Assembly (NCBI GenBank): GCA_964016885.1
Contig: OZ024740.1
Span: forward strand, 9,816,450-9,880,449
From: Eledone cirrhosa
Lineage: Eukaryota; Mollusca; Cephalopoda; Octopoda; Eledonidae
DNA: 64,000 bases
Direction: 5' to 3'
Part shown: positions 14,501 through 26,058 of the stretch, piece by piece
Position numbering within the stretch: the stretch's first letter is position 1
Layout of the letters: the number at the start of each line of letters is the position of its first letter
Made by a program: the position numbers and the translations under genes
The notes under the pieces: generated by a model
Seen by the model: only the letters and a program-made list of their open reading frames with translations
Databases searched by the model: none
Told to the model about the DNA's origin: nothing

Positions 14501-15949
14501 TGTGACCACTGGTCATCTGGTTTAGGCTTGTCACCAGACTGAGAGAGGGGTGCTGGTGGTAGTCTTGTGGTTGATGTGACCACTGGTCATCTGGTTTAGG
14601 TTTGTCACCAGACTGAGAAAGGAGTGCTGGTGGTAGTCTTGTGGTTGATGTGACCATTGGTCATCTGGTTTAGGCTTGTCACCAGGCTGAGAGGGGGTGC
14701 TGGTGGTAGTCTTGTGTTTGATGTGACCACTGGTCATCTGGTTTAGGTTTGTCACCAGACTGAGAGAGGTGTGCTGGTGGTAGTCTTGTGGTTGATGTGA
14801 CCACTGGTCATCTGGTTTAGGTTTGTTACCAGACTGAGAGAGGGGTGCTGCTGGTAGTCTTGTGGTTGATGTGACCACTGGTCATCTGGTTTAGGCTTGT
14901 TTACCAGACTGAGAGAGAGTGAGAGAGAGGTACGTGTGGTAGTCTTGTGGTTGATGTGACCACTGGTCATCTGGTTTAGCTTTGTCACCAGACTGAGAGA
15001 GAGGTGCTGGTGGCAGTCTTGTGGTTGATGTGACCTCTGGTCATCTGGTTTAGGCTTGTCACCAGACTGAGAGAGATGTGCTAGTGGTAGTCTTGTGGTT
15101 GATGTGACCACTGGTCATCTGGTTTAGGTTTGTCACCAGACATAGAAAGGGGTGCTGGTGGTAGTCTTGTGGTTGATGTGACCACTGGTCATCTGGTTTA
15201 GGTTTGTCACCAGACTGAGAGAGAGGTGCTGGTGGTTGTCTTGTGGTTGATGTGACCACTGGTTATCTGGTTTAGGTTTTTCACCAGACTGAGAGTGGGG
15301 TGCTGGTGATAGTCTTGTGGTTGATGTGACCACTGGTCATCTGGTTTAGGCTCGTCACCAGACTGAGAGAGGGGTGCTGGTGGTAGTCTTGTTTTTGATG
15401 TGACCACTGGTCATCTGGTTTAGGCTTGTCGCCAGACTGAGAGAGAGGTTCTGGTGGTAGTCTTGTGGTTGATGTGACCACTGGTCATCTGGTTTAGGCT
15501 TGTCACTAGACTGAGAGAGAGGTGCTGGTGGTTGTCTTGTGGTTGATGTGACCTCTGGTCATCTGGTTTAGGTTTTGCACCAGACTGAGAGAGGGTGCTG
15601 GTGGTAGTCTTGTGGTTGATGTGACCACTGGTCATCTGGTTTAGGCTTGTCACCAGACTGAGAGAGGGGTGCTGGTGGTAGTCTTGTGGTTTATGTGACC
15701 ACTGGTCATCTTGTCTAGGCTTGTCACCAGACTAAGAGAGGGGTGCTGGTGGTAGTCTTGCGGTTGATGTGACCACTGGTCATCTTGTTTAGGCTTGGCA
15801 CCAGGCTGAGAGAGGGGTGCTGGTGGTAGTCGTCTAGTTGATGTGACCACTGGTCATCTGGTTTAGGTTTGTCACCAGACTGAGAGAGGGGTGCTGGCAG
15901 TAGTCTCGGGGTTGATGTGACCACTGGTCATCTGGTTTCGGTTTGTCAC

Positions 15950-16520
15950 CAGACTGAGAAAGGGGTGCTGGTGGTAGTCTTGTGGTTGATCTGACCTCAG
16001 GTCATCTGGCTTAGGTTTGTCACCAGACTGAGAGAGAGGTGCTGGTGGTAGTCTTGTGGTTGATCTGACCTCAGGTCATCTGGCTTTGATTTGTTACCAG
16101 ACTGAGAAAGGGGTGCTGGTGGTAGTCTTGTGGTTGATGTGACCTCTGGTCATCTGGCTTAGTCTTGTCACCAGACTGAGAGAGAGGTGCTGGTGGTAGT
16201 CTTGTCATTGGTCTGACAACTGGTCATCTGGTTTAGGTTTGTCACCAGACTGAGAAAGGGGTGCTGCTAGTAGTCTTGTGGTTGATGTGACCACTGGTCA
16301 TCTGGTTTAGGTTTGTTACACGACTGAGACAGAGAGTGGTGCTGGTGGTAGTCTTGTGGTTGATGTGACCACTGGTCATCTGGTTTAGGTTTGTCACCAG
16401 ACTGAGACAGGGGTGCTGGTGGTAGTCTTGTGGTTGATATGACCTCTGGTCATCTGGCTTAGGCTTGTCACCAGACTGAGAGAGGGGTGCTGGTGGTAGT
16501 CTTGTGGTTGACGTGACCAC
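15950..16520. repeat. Block of unusually diverged monomers (copy 1)
   Basis: The monomers here carry combinations rare elsewhere: tgatctgacctcagg, catctggcttag, ggctttgatttg, gtcattggtctgacaac and gctgctagtag. The 74-bp period is kept. The block recurs at about 21,951-22,521 as part of the 6,001-bp duplication, and in rearranged form at about 30,310-31,100. It therefore behaves as a unit that was copied several times. I see no gene or element within it; it is simply an older or separately evolving monomer group. Confidence 0.75.
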
Positions 16521-19500
16521 TGGTCATCTGGTTTAGGCTTGTCACCAGACTGAGAGAGAGGTGCTGGTGGTAGTCTTGTGGTTGATGTGACCACTGGTCA
16601 TCTGGTTTAGGCTTGTCACCAGACTGAGAGAGGTGTGCTGGTGGTAGTCTTGTGGTTGATGTGACCACTGGTCATCTGGTTTAGACTTGTCACCAGACTG
16701 AGAGAGGGGTGCTGGTGGTTGTCTTGTGGTTGATGGAACCACTGGTCATCTGGTTTAGGCTTGTCACCAGACTGAGAGAGATGTATTGGTGGTAGTCTTG
16801 TGGTTGATGTGACCACTGGTCATCTTTTTTAGGCTTGTCACCAGACTGAGAGAGAGGTGCTGGTGATAGTCTTGAGGTTGATGTGACCACTGGTCATCTG
16901 GTTTAGGCTTGTCACCAGACTGAGAGAGAGGTGCTGGTGGTAGTCTTGCGGTTGATGTGACCACTGGTCATCTGGCTTATGCTTGTCACCAGACTGAGAG
17001 AGAGGTGCTGGTGGTAGTCGTGTGGTTGATGTGACCACTGTTCATCTGGTTTAGGCTTGTCACCAGACTGAGAGAGAGGTGCTGGTGGTAGTCGTGTGGT
17101 TGATGTGACCACTAGTCATCTGGTTTAGGCTTGTCACCAGACTGAGAGAGGGGTGCTGGTGATAGTCTTGTGGTTGATGTGACCATTGGTCATCTGGTTT
17201 AGGCTTGTCACCAGACTGAGAGAGGGGTGCTGGTGGTAGTCGTGTGGTTGATGTGACCACTGGTAATCTGGTTTAGGCTAGTCACCAGACTGAGAGAGAG
17301 GTATTGGTGGTAGTCTTGTGGTTGATGTGACCACTGGTCATCTGGTTTAGGCTTGTCACCAGACTGAGAGAGAGGTGCTGGTGGTAGTCGTGTGGTTGAT
17401 GTGACCACTGGTAATCTGGTTTAGGCTTGTCACCAGACTGAGAGAGAGGTATTGGTGGTAGTCTTGTGGTTGATGTGACCACTGGTCATCTGGTTTAGGC
17501 TTGTCACCAGACTGAGAGAGAGGTGCTGGTGGTAGTCGTGTGGTTGATGTGACCACTGGTCATCTGGCTTAGGCTTGTCACCAGACTGAGAGAGAGGTGC
17601 TGGTGGTAGTCGTGTGGTTGATGTGACCACTGGTCATCTGGCTTAGGCTTGTCACCAGACTGAGAGAGAGGTGCTGGTGGTAGTCTTGTGGTTGATGTGA
17701 CCACTGGTCATCTGGTTTAGGTTTGTCACCATACTGAGAGAGGGGTGCTTGTGGTAGTCTTGTGGTTGATGTGACCACTGGTCATCTGGTTTAGGTTCGT
17801 CACCATACTGAGAGAGGGGTGCTGGTGGTAGTCTTGTGGTTGATGTGACCACTGGTCATCTGGTTTAGGTTTGTCACCAGACTGAGAGAGGGGTGCTGGT
17901 GGTAGTCGTGTGGTTGATGTAACCACTGGTCATCTGGTTTAGGTTTGTCACCACACTGAGAGAGGGGTGCTGGTGGTAGTCTTGTGGTTGATGTGACCAC
18001 TGGTCATCTGGTGTAGGTTTGTCACCAGACTGAGAGAGGGGTGCTGGTGATAGTCTTGTGGTTGATGTGACCACTGGTCATCTGGTTTAGGTTTGTTACC
18101 AGACTGAGAGAGAGGTGCTGGTGGTAGTATTGTGGTTGATGTGACCACTGGTCATCTGGTTTAGGCTTGTCACCAGACTGAAGGAGGGCTGCTGGTGGTA
18201 GTCTTGTGGTTGATGTGACCACTGGTCATCTGGTTTAGGCTTGTCACCAGACTGAGAGAGGGTTTCTGGTGGTAGTCTTGTGGTTGATGTGACCACTGGT
18301 CATCTGGTTTAGGCTTGTCACCAGACTGAGAGAGAGGTGCTGGTGGTTGTCTTGTGGTTGATGTGACCTCTGATCATCTGGTTTAGGTTTTGCCCCAGAC
18401 TGAGAGTGGGGTGCTGGTGGTAGTCTTGTGGTTTATGTGACCACTGGTCATCTGGTTTAGGCTTGTCACCAGACTGAGAGAGGGTGCTGGTGATAGTCTT
18501 GTGGTTGATGTGACCACTGGTCATCTGGTTTAGGCTTGTCACCAGACTGAGAGAGGGTGCTGGTGGTAGTCTTGTGGTTGATGTGACCACTGGTCATCTG
18601 GTTTAGGCTTGTCACCAGACTGAGAGAGGGGTGCTGGTGGTAGTCTTGTGGTTTATGTGACCACTGGTCATCTGGTTTAGACTTGTCACCAGACTGAGAG
18701 AGGGGTGCTAGTGGTAGTCTTGTGGTTGATGTGACCACTGGTCATCTGGTTTAGGTTTGTCACCAGACTGAGAGAGGGGTGGTGGTGGTGGTCTTGTGGT
18801 TGATGTGACCACTGGTCATCTGGTTTAGGTTTGTCACCAGACTGAGAGAGGGGTGCTGGTGGTAGTCTTGTGTTTGATGTGACCACTGGTCATTTGGTTT
18901 AGGTTTGTCACCAGACTGAGGGGTGCTGGTGGTAGTCTTGTGGTTGATGTGACCACTGGTCATCTGGTTTAGGCTTGTCACCAGACTGAGAGAGGGGTGC
19001 TGGTGGTAGTCTTGTGGTTGATGTAACCACTGGTCATCTGGTTTAGGTTTGTCACCAGACTGAGAAAGGGGTGCTGGTGGTAGTCTTGTGGTTGATGTGA
19101 CCACTGGTCATCTGGTTTAGGCTTGTCACCAGACTGAGAGTGGGGTGCTGGTGGTAGTCTTGTGGTTGATGTGACCTCTGGTCATCTGGTTTAGGCTTGT
19201 CACCAGACTGAGAGAGAGGTGCTGGTGGTAGTCTTGAGGTTGATGTGACCACTGGTGTTCTGGTTTAGGTTTGTCACCAGACTGAGAAAGGGGTGCTGGT
19301 GGTAGTCTTGTGGTTGATGTGACCACTGGTCATCTGGTTTAGGCTTGTCACCAGACTGAGAGAGGGGTGCTGGTGGTAGTCGTGTGGTTGATGTGACCAC
19401 TGGTCATCTGGTTTAGGCTTGTCACCAGACAGAGAGAGAGGTGCTGGTGGTTGTCTTGTGGTTGATGTGACCTCTGGTCATCTTGTCTAGGCTTGTCACC

Positions 19501-21950
19501 AGACTAAGAGAGGGGTGCTGGTGGTAGTCTTGTGGTTGATGTGACCACTGGTCATCTGGTTTAGGTTTGTCACCAGACTGAGAAAGGAGTGCTGGTGGTA
19601 GTCTTGTGGTTGATGTGACCACTGGTCATCTGGTTTAGGCTTGTCACCAGACAGAGAGAGAGGTGCTGGTGGTTGTCTTGTGGTTGATGTGACCTCTGGT
19701 CATCTGGTTTAGGCTTCTCACCAGACTGAGAGAGAGGTGCTGGTGGTAGTCTTGTGGTTGATGTGACCACTGGTGTTCTGGTTTAGGTCTGTCACCAGAC
19801 TGAGAAAGGGGTGCTGGTGGTAGTCTTGTGGTTGATGTGACCACTGGTCATCTGGTTTAGGTTTTTCACCAGACTGAGAGAGGGGTGCTGGTGGTAGTCT
19901 TGTGGTTGATGTGACCACTGGTCATCTGGTTTAGGCTTGTCACCAGACTGAGAGAGAGGTGCTGGTGGTAGTCTTATGGTTGATGTGACCACTGGTCATC
20001 TGGTTTAGGCTTGTCACCAGACTGAGAGAGGGGTGCTGGTGGTAGTCGTGTGGTTGATGTGACCACTGGTCATCTGGTTTAGGTTTTTCACCAGACTGAG
20101 AGAGGGGTGCTGGTGGTAGTCTTGTGGTTGATGTGACCACTGGTCATCTGGTTTAGGCTTGTCACCAGACTGAGAGAGAGGTGCTGGTGGTAGTCTTATG
20201 GTTGATGTGACCACTGGTCATCTGGTTTAGGCTTGTCACCAGACTGAGAGAGGGGTGCTGGTGGTAGTCGTGTGGTTGATGTGACCACTGGTCATCTGGT
20301 TTAGGTTTTTCACCAGACTGAGAGAGGGGTGCTGGTGGTAGTCTTGTGGTTGATGTGACCACTGGTCATCTGGTTTAGGCTTGTCACCAGACTGAGAGAG
20401 GGGTGCTGGTGGTAGTCTTGTGGTTGATGTGACCACTGGTCATCTGGTTTAGGTTTTTCACCAGACTGAGAGAGGGGTGCTGGTGGTAGTCTTATGGTTG
20501 ATGTGACCACTGGTCATCTGGTTTAGGCTTGTCACCAGACTGAGAGAGGGGTGCTGGTGGTAGTCTTGTGGTTGATGTGACCACTGGTCATCTGGTTTAG
20601 GTTTGTCACCAGACTGAGAAAGGAGTGCTGGTGGTAGTCTTGTGGTTGATGTGACCATTGGTCATCTGGTTTAGGCTTGTCACCAGGCTGAGAGGGGGTG
20701 CTGGTGGTAGTCTTGTGTTTGATGTGACCACTGGTCATCTGGTTTAGGTTTGTCACCAGACTGAGAGAGGTGTGCTGGTGGTAGTCTTGTGGTTGATGTG
20801 ACCACTGGTCATCTGGTTTAGGTTTGTTACCAGACTGAGAGAGGGGTGCTGCTGGTAGTCTTGTGGTTGATGTGACCACTGGTCATCTGGTTTAGGCTTG
20901 TTTACCAGACTGAGAGAGAGTGAGAGAGAGGTACGTGTGGTAGTCTTGTGGTTGATGTGACCACTGGTCATCTGGTTTAGCTTTGTCACCAGACTGAGAG
21001 AGAGGTGCTGGTGGCAGTCTTGTGGTTGATGTGACCTCTGGTCATCTGGTTTAGGCTTGTCACCAGACTGAGAGAGATGTGCTAGTGGTAGTCTTGTGGT
21101 TGATGTGACCACTGGTCATCTGGTTTAGGTTTGTCACCAGACATAGAAAGGGGTGCTGGTGGTAGTCTTGTGGTTGATGTGACCACTGGTCATCTGGTTT
21201 AGGTTTGTCACCAGACTGAGAGAGAGGTGCTGGTGGTTGTCTTGTGGTTGATGTGACCACTGGTTATCTGGTTTAGGTTTTTCACCAGACTGAGAGTGGG
21301 GTGCTGGTGATAGTCTTGTGGTTGATGTGACCACTGGTCATCTGGTTTAGGCTCGTCACCAGACTGAGAGAGGGGTGCTGGTGGTAGTCTTGTTTTTGAT
21401 GTGACCACTGGTCATCTGGTTTAGGCTTGTCGCCAGACTGAGAGAGGGGTTCTGGTGGTAGTCTTGTGGTTGATGTGACCACTGGTCATCTGGTTTAGGC
21501 TTGTCACTAGACTGAGAGAGAGGTGCTGGTGGTTGTCTTGTGGTTGATGTGACCTCTGGTCATCTGGTTTAGGTTTTGCACCAGACTGAGAGAGGGTGCT
21601 GGTGGTAGTCTTGTGGTTGATGTGACCACTGGTCATCTGGTTTAGGCTTGTCACCAGACTGAGAGAGGGGTGCTGGTGGTAGTCTTGTGGTTTATGTGAC
21701 CACTGGTCATCTTGTCTAGGCTTGTCACCAGACTAAGAGAGGGGTGCTGGTGGTAGTCTTGCGGTTGATGTGACCACTGGTCATCTTGTTTAGGCTTGGC
21801 ACCAGGCTGAGAGAGGGGTGCTGGTGGTAGTCGTCTAGTTGATGTGACCACTGGTCATCTGGTTTAGGTTTGTCACCAGACTGAGAGAGGGGTGCTGGCA
21901 GTAGTCTCGGGGTTGATGTGACCACTGGTCATCTGGTTTCGGTTTGTCAC

Positions 21951-22521
21951 CAGACTGAGAAAGGGGTGCTGGTGGTAGTCTTGTGGTTGATCTGACCTCA
22001 GGTCATCTGGCTTAGGTTTGTCACCAGACTGAGAGAGAGGTGCTGGTGGTAGTCTTGTGGTTGATCTGACCTCAGGTCATCTGGCTTTGATTTGTTACCA
22101 GACTGAGAAAGGGGTGCTGGTGGTAGTCTTGTGGTTGATGTGACCTCTGGTCATCTGGCTTAGTCTTGTCACCAGACTGAGAGAGAGGTGCTGGTGGTAG
22201 TCTTGTCATTGGTCTGACAACTGGTCATCTGGTTTAGGTTTGTCACCAGACTGAGAAAGGGGTGCTGCTAGTAGTCTTGTGGTTGATGTGACCACTGGTC
22301 ATCTGGTTTAGGTTTGTTACCAGACTGAGACAGAGAGTGGTGCTGGTGGTAGTCTTGTGGTTGATGTGACCACTGGTCATCTGGTTTAGGTTTGTCACCA
22401 GACTGAGACAGGGGTGCTGGTGGTAGTCTTGTGGTTGATATGACCTCTGGTCATCTGGCTTAGGCTTGTCACCAGACTGAGAGAGGGGTGCTGGTGGTAG
22501 TCTTGTGGTTGACGTGACCAC
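21951..22521. repeat. Block of unusually diverged monomers (copy 2)
   Basis: This is the second copy of the diverged block at 15,950-16,520, carried by the 6,001-bp duplication. It has the same unusual variants in the same order, including two perfect TGACCTCAGGTCA palindromes at 21,993 and 22,067. It differs from copy 1 by the two-base change near 22,321. Confidence 0.75.
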
Positions 22522-25500
22522 TGGTCATCTGGTTTAGGCTTGTCACCAGACTGAGAGAGAGGTGCTGGTGGTAGTCTTGTGGTTGATGTGACCACTGGTC
22601 ATCTGGTTTAGGCTTGTCACCAGACTGAGAGAGGTGTGCTGGTGGTAGTCTTGTGGTTGATGTGACCACTGGTCATCTGGTTTAGACTTGTCACCAGACT
22701 GAGAGAGGGGTGCTGGTGGTTGTCTTGTGGTTGATGGAACCACTGGTCATCTGGTTTAGGCTTGTCACCAGACTGAGAGAGATGTATTGGTGGTAGTCTT
22801 GTGGTTGATGTGACCACTGGTCATCTTTTTTAGGCTTGTCACCAGACTGAGAGAGAGGTGCTGGTGATAGTCTTGAGGTTGATGTGACCACTGGTCATCT
22901 GGTTTAGGCTTGTCACCAGACTGAGAGAGAGGTGCTGGTGGTAGTCTTGCGGTTGATGTGACCACTGGTCATCTGGCTTATGCTTGTCACCAGACTGAGA
23001 GAGAGGTGCTGGTGGTAGTCGTGTGGTTGATGTGACCACTGTTCATCTGGTTTAGGCTTGTCACCAGACTGAGAGAGAGGTGCTGGTGGTAGTCGTGTGG
23101 TTGATGTGACCACTAGTCATCTGGTTTAGGCTTGTCACCAGACTGAGAGAGGGGTGCTGGTGATAGTCTTGTGGTTGATGTGACCATTGGTCATCTGGTT
23201 TAGGCTTGTCACCAGACTGAGAGAGGGGTGCTGGTGGTAGTCGTGTGGTTGATGTGACCACTGGTAATCTGGTTTAGGCTAGTCACCAGACTGAGAGAGA
23301 GGTATTGGTGGTAGTCTTGTGGTTGATGTGACCACTGGTCATCTGGTTTAGGCTTGTCACCAGACTGAGAGAGAGGTGCTGGTGGTAGTCGTGTGGTTGA
23401 TGTGACCACTGGTAATCTGGTTTAGGCTTGTCACCAGACTGAGAGAGAGGTATTGGTGGTAGTCTTGTGGTTGATGTGACCACTGGTCATCTGGTTTAGG
23501 CTTGTCACCAGACTGAGAGAGAGGTGCTGGTGGTAGTCGTGTGGTTGATGTGACCACTGGTCATCTGGCTTAGGCTTGTCACCAGACTGAGAGAGAGGTG
23601 CTGGTGGTAGTCGTGTGGTTGATGTGACCACTGGTCATCTGGCTTAGGCTTGTCACCAGACTGAGAGAGAGGTGCTGGTGGTAGTCTTGTGGTTGATGTG
23701 ACCACTGGTCATCTGGTTTAGGCTTGTCACCAGACTGAGAGAGAGGGGTGCTGGTGGTAGTCGTGTGATTGATGTGACCACTGGTCATCTGGTTTAGGCT
23801 TGTCACCAGACTGAGAGAGAGGTGCTGGAGGTAGTCGTGTGGTTGATGTGACCACTGGTCATCTGGTTTAGGCTTGTCACCAGACTGAGAGAGGGGTGCT
23901 GGTGATAGTCTTGTGGTTGATGTGACCACTGGTCATCTGGTTTAGGCTTGTCACCAGACTGAGAGAGAGGTGCTGGTGGTAGTATTGTGGTTGATGTGAC
24001 CACTGGTCATCTGGTTTAGGCTTGTCACCAGACTGAGAGAGGGATACTGGTGGTAGTCTTGTGGTTGATGTGACCTCTGGTCATCTGGTTTAGGCTTGTC
24101 ACCAGACTGAGAGAGGGTTACTCGTGGTAGTCTTGTGGTTGGTGTGACCTCTGGTCATCTAGTTTAGGCTTGTCACCAGACTGAGAGAGGGGTGCTGGTG
24201 GTAGTCTTGCGGTTGATGTGACCACTGGTCATCTAGTCTAGGTTTGTCACCAGACTGAGAGAGAGGTGCTGGTGGTAGTCGTGTGGTTGATGTGACCACT
24301 GGTCATCTGGTTTAGGCTTGTCACCAGACTGAGAGAGGGTTACTGGTGGTAGTCTTGTGGTTGATGTGACCTCTGGTCATCAGGTTTAGGCTTGTCACCA
24401 GACTGAGAGAGGGTTACTGGTGGTAGTCTTGTGGTTGGTGTGACCTCTGGTCATCTGGTTTAGGCTTGTCACCAGACTGAGAGAGGGGTGCTGGTGGTAG
24501 TCTTGCGGTTGATGTGACCACTGGTCATCTAGTCTAGGTTTGTCACCAGACTGAGGGAGAGGTGCTGGTGGTAGTCGTGTGGTTGATGTGACCACTGGTC
24601 ATCTGGTTTAGGCTTGTCATCAGACTGAGAGAGAGGTGCTGGTGGTAGTTGTGTGGTTGATGTGACTACTGGTCATCTGGTTTAGGCTTGTCACCAGACT
24701 GAGAGAGGGTTACTGGTGGTAGTCTTGTGGTTGATGTGACCTCTGGTCATCTGGTTTAGGCTTGTCACCAGACTGAGAGAGGGTTACTGGTGGTAGTCTT
24801 GTGGTTGATGTGACCACTGGTCATCTGGTTTAGGCTTGTCACCAGACTGAGAGAGGGGTGCTGGTGGTAGTATTGTGGTTGACGTGACCACTGGTCATCT
24901 GGTTTAGGCTTGTCACCAGACTGAGAGAGGGGTGCTGGTGGTAGTATTGTGGTTGACGTGACCACTGGTCATCTGGTTTAGGCTTGTCACCAGATTGAGA
25001 GAGGGGCGCTGGTGGTAGTATTGTGGTTGACGTGACCACTGGTCATCTGGTTTAGGCTTGCCACCAGACTGAGAGAGGGGTGCTGGTGGTAGTCGTGTGG
25101 TTGATGTGACCACTGGTCATCTGGTTTAGGCTTGTCACCAGACTGAGAGAGGGGTGCTGGTGGTAGTCTTGTGGTTGATGTGACCACTGGTCATCTGGTT
25201 TAGGTTTGTCACCAGACTGAGAGAGAGAGGGGTGCTGGTGGTAGTCTTGTGGTTGATGTGACCTCTGGTCATCTGGTTTAGGCTTGTCACCAGACTGAGA
25301 GAGAGGTGCTGGTGGTGGTCGTGTGGTTGATGTGACCACTGGTCATCTGGTTTAGGCTTGTCACCAGACTGAGAGAGGGGTGCTGGTGGTAGTCTTGCGG
25401 TTGATGTGACGACTGGTCATCTGGTTTAGGCTTGTCACCAGACTGAGAGAGAGGTGCTGGGAGTAGTCTTGTGGTTGATGTGACCACTGGTCATCTAGTC

Positions 25501-26058
25501 TAGGTTTGTCACCAGACTGAGAGAGAGGTGCTGGGAGTAGTCTTGTGGTTGATGTGACCACTGGTCATCTGGTTTAGGCTTGTCACCAGACTGAGAGAGG
25601 CGTGCTGGTGGTAGTCTTGTGGTTGATGTGACCACTGGTTATCTGGTTTAGGCTTGTCACCAGACTGAGAGAGGGGTGCTGGTGGTAGTCTTGTGGTTGA
25701 TGTGACCACTGGTCATCTGGTTTAGGTTTGTCACCAGACTGAGAGAGGGGTGCTGGTGGTAGTCTTGTGGTTGATGTGACCACTGGTCATCTGGTTTAAG
25801 CTTGTTACCAGACTGAGAGTGGGGTGCTGGTGGTAGTCTTGTGGTTGATGTGACCACTGGTCATCTGGTTTAGGCTTGTCACCAGACTGAGAGAGGTGTG
25901 CTGGTGGTAGTCTTGTGGTTGATGTGACCACTGGTCATCTGGTTTAGGCTTGTCACCAGACTGAGAGAGGGGTGCTGGTGGTTGTCTTGTGGTTGATGGG
26001 ACCACTGGTCATCTTTTTTAGGCTTGTCACCAGACTGAGAGAGAGGTGCTGGTGATAG

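Larger units (their letters stand above)
11679..23722. repeat. 6,001-bp tandem segmental duplication inside the satellite
   Basis: Positions 11,679-17,721 match 17,680-23,722 at a constant offset of 6,001 bp, giving two tandem copies plus about 42 bp of overlap. Rare private variants are reproduced in both: the gaggggtgctgg unit shortened at about 12,918 and 18,919, the duplicated GA tract at about 14,907 and 20,908, and the perfect palindromes near 15,992 and 21,993. By eye I found only three base differences: an A/G change at about 15,446 against 21,447, and two adjacent changes at about 16,320 (ttacacgac) against 22,321 (ttaccagac). About 81 monomers moved as one block. An assembly duplication is an alternative, though scattered real differences argue against a plain copy. 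Confidence 0.9.

Noticed and set aside
14897..14940. Enlarged GA tract as an insertion of foreign DNA or a target-site duplication
   Set aside because: The added bases repeat the existing gagagag motif and no foreign sequence is present; slippage or a small local duplication explains it. The second copy at about 20,908 comes from the 6,001-bp duplication.
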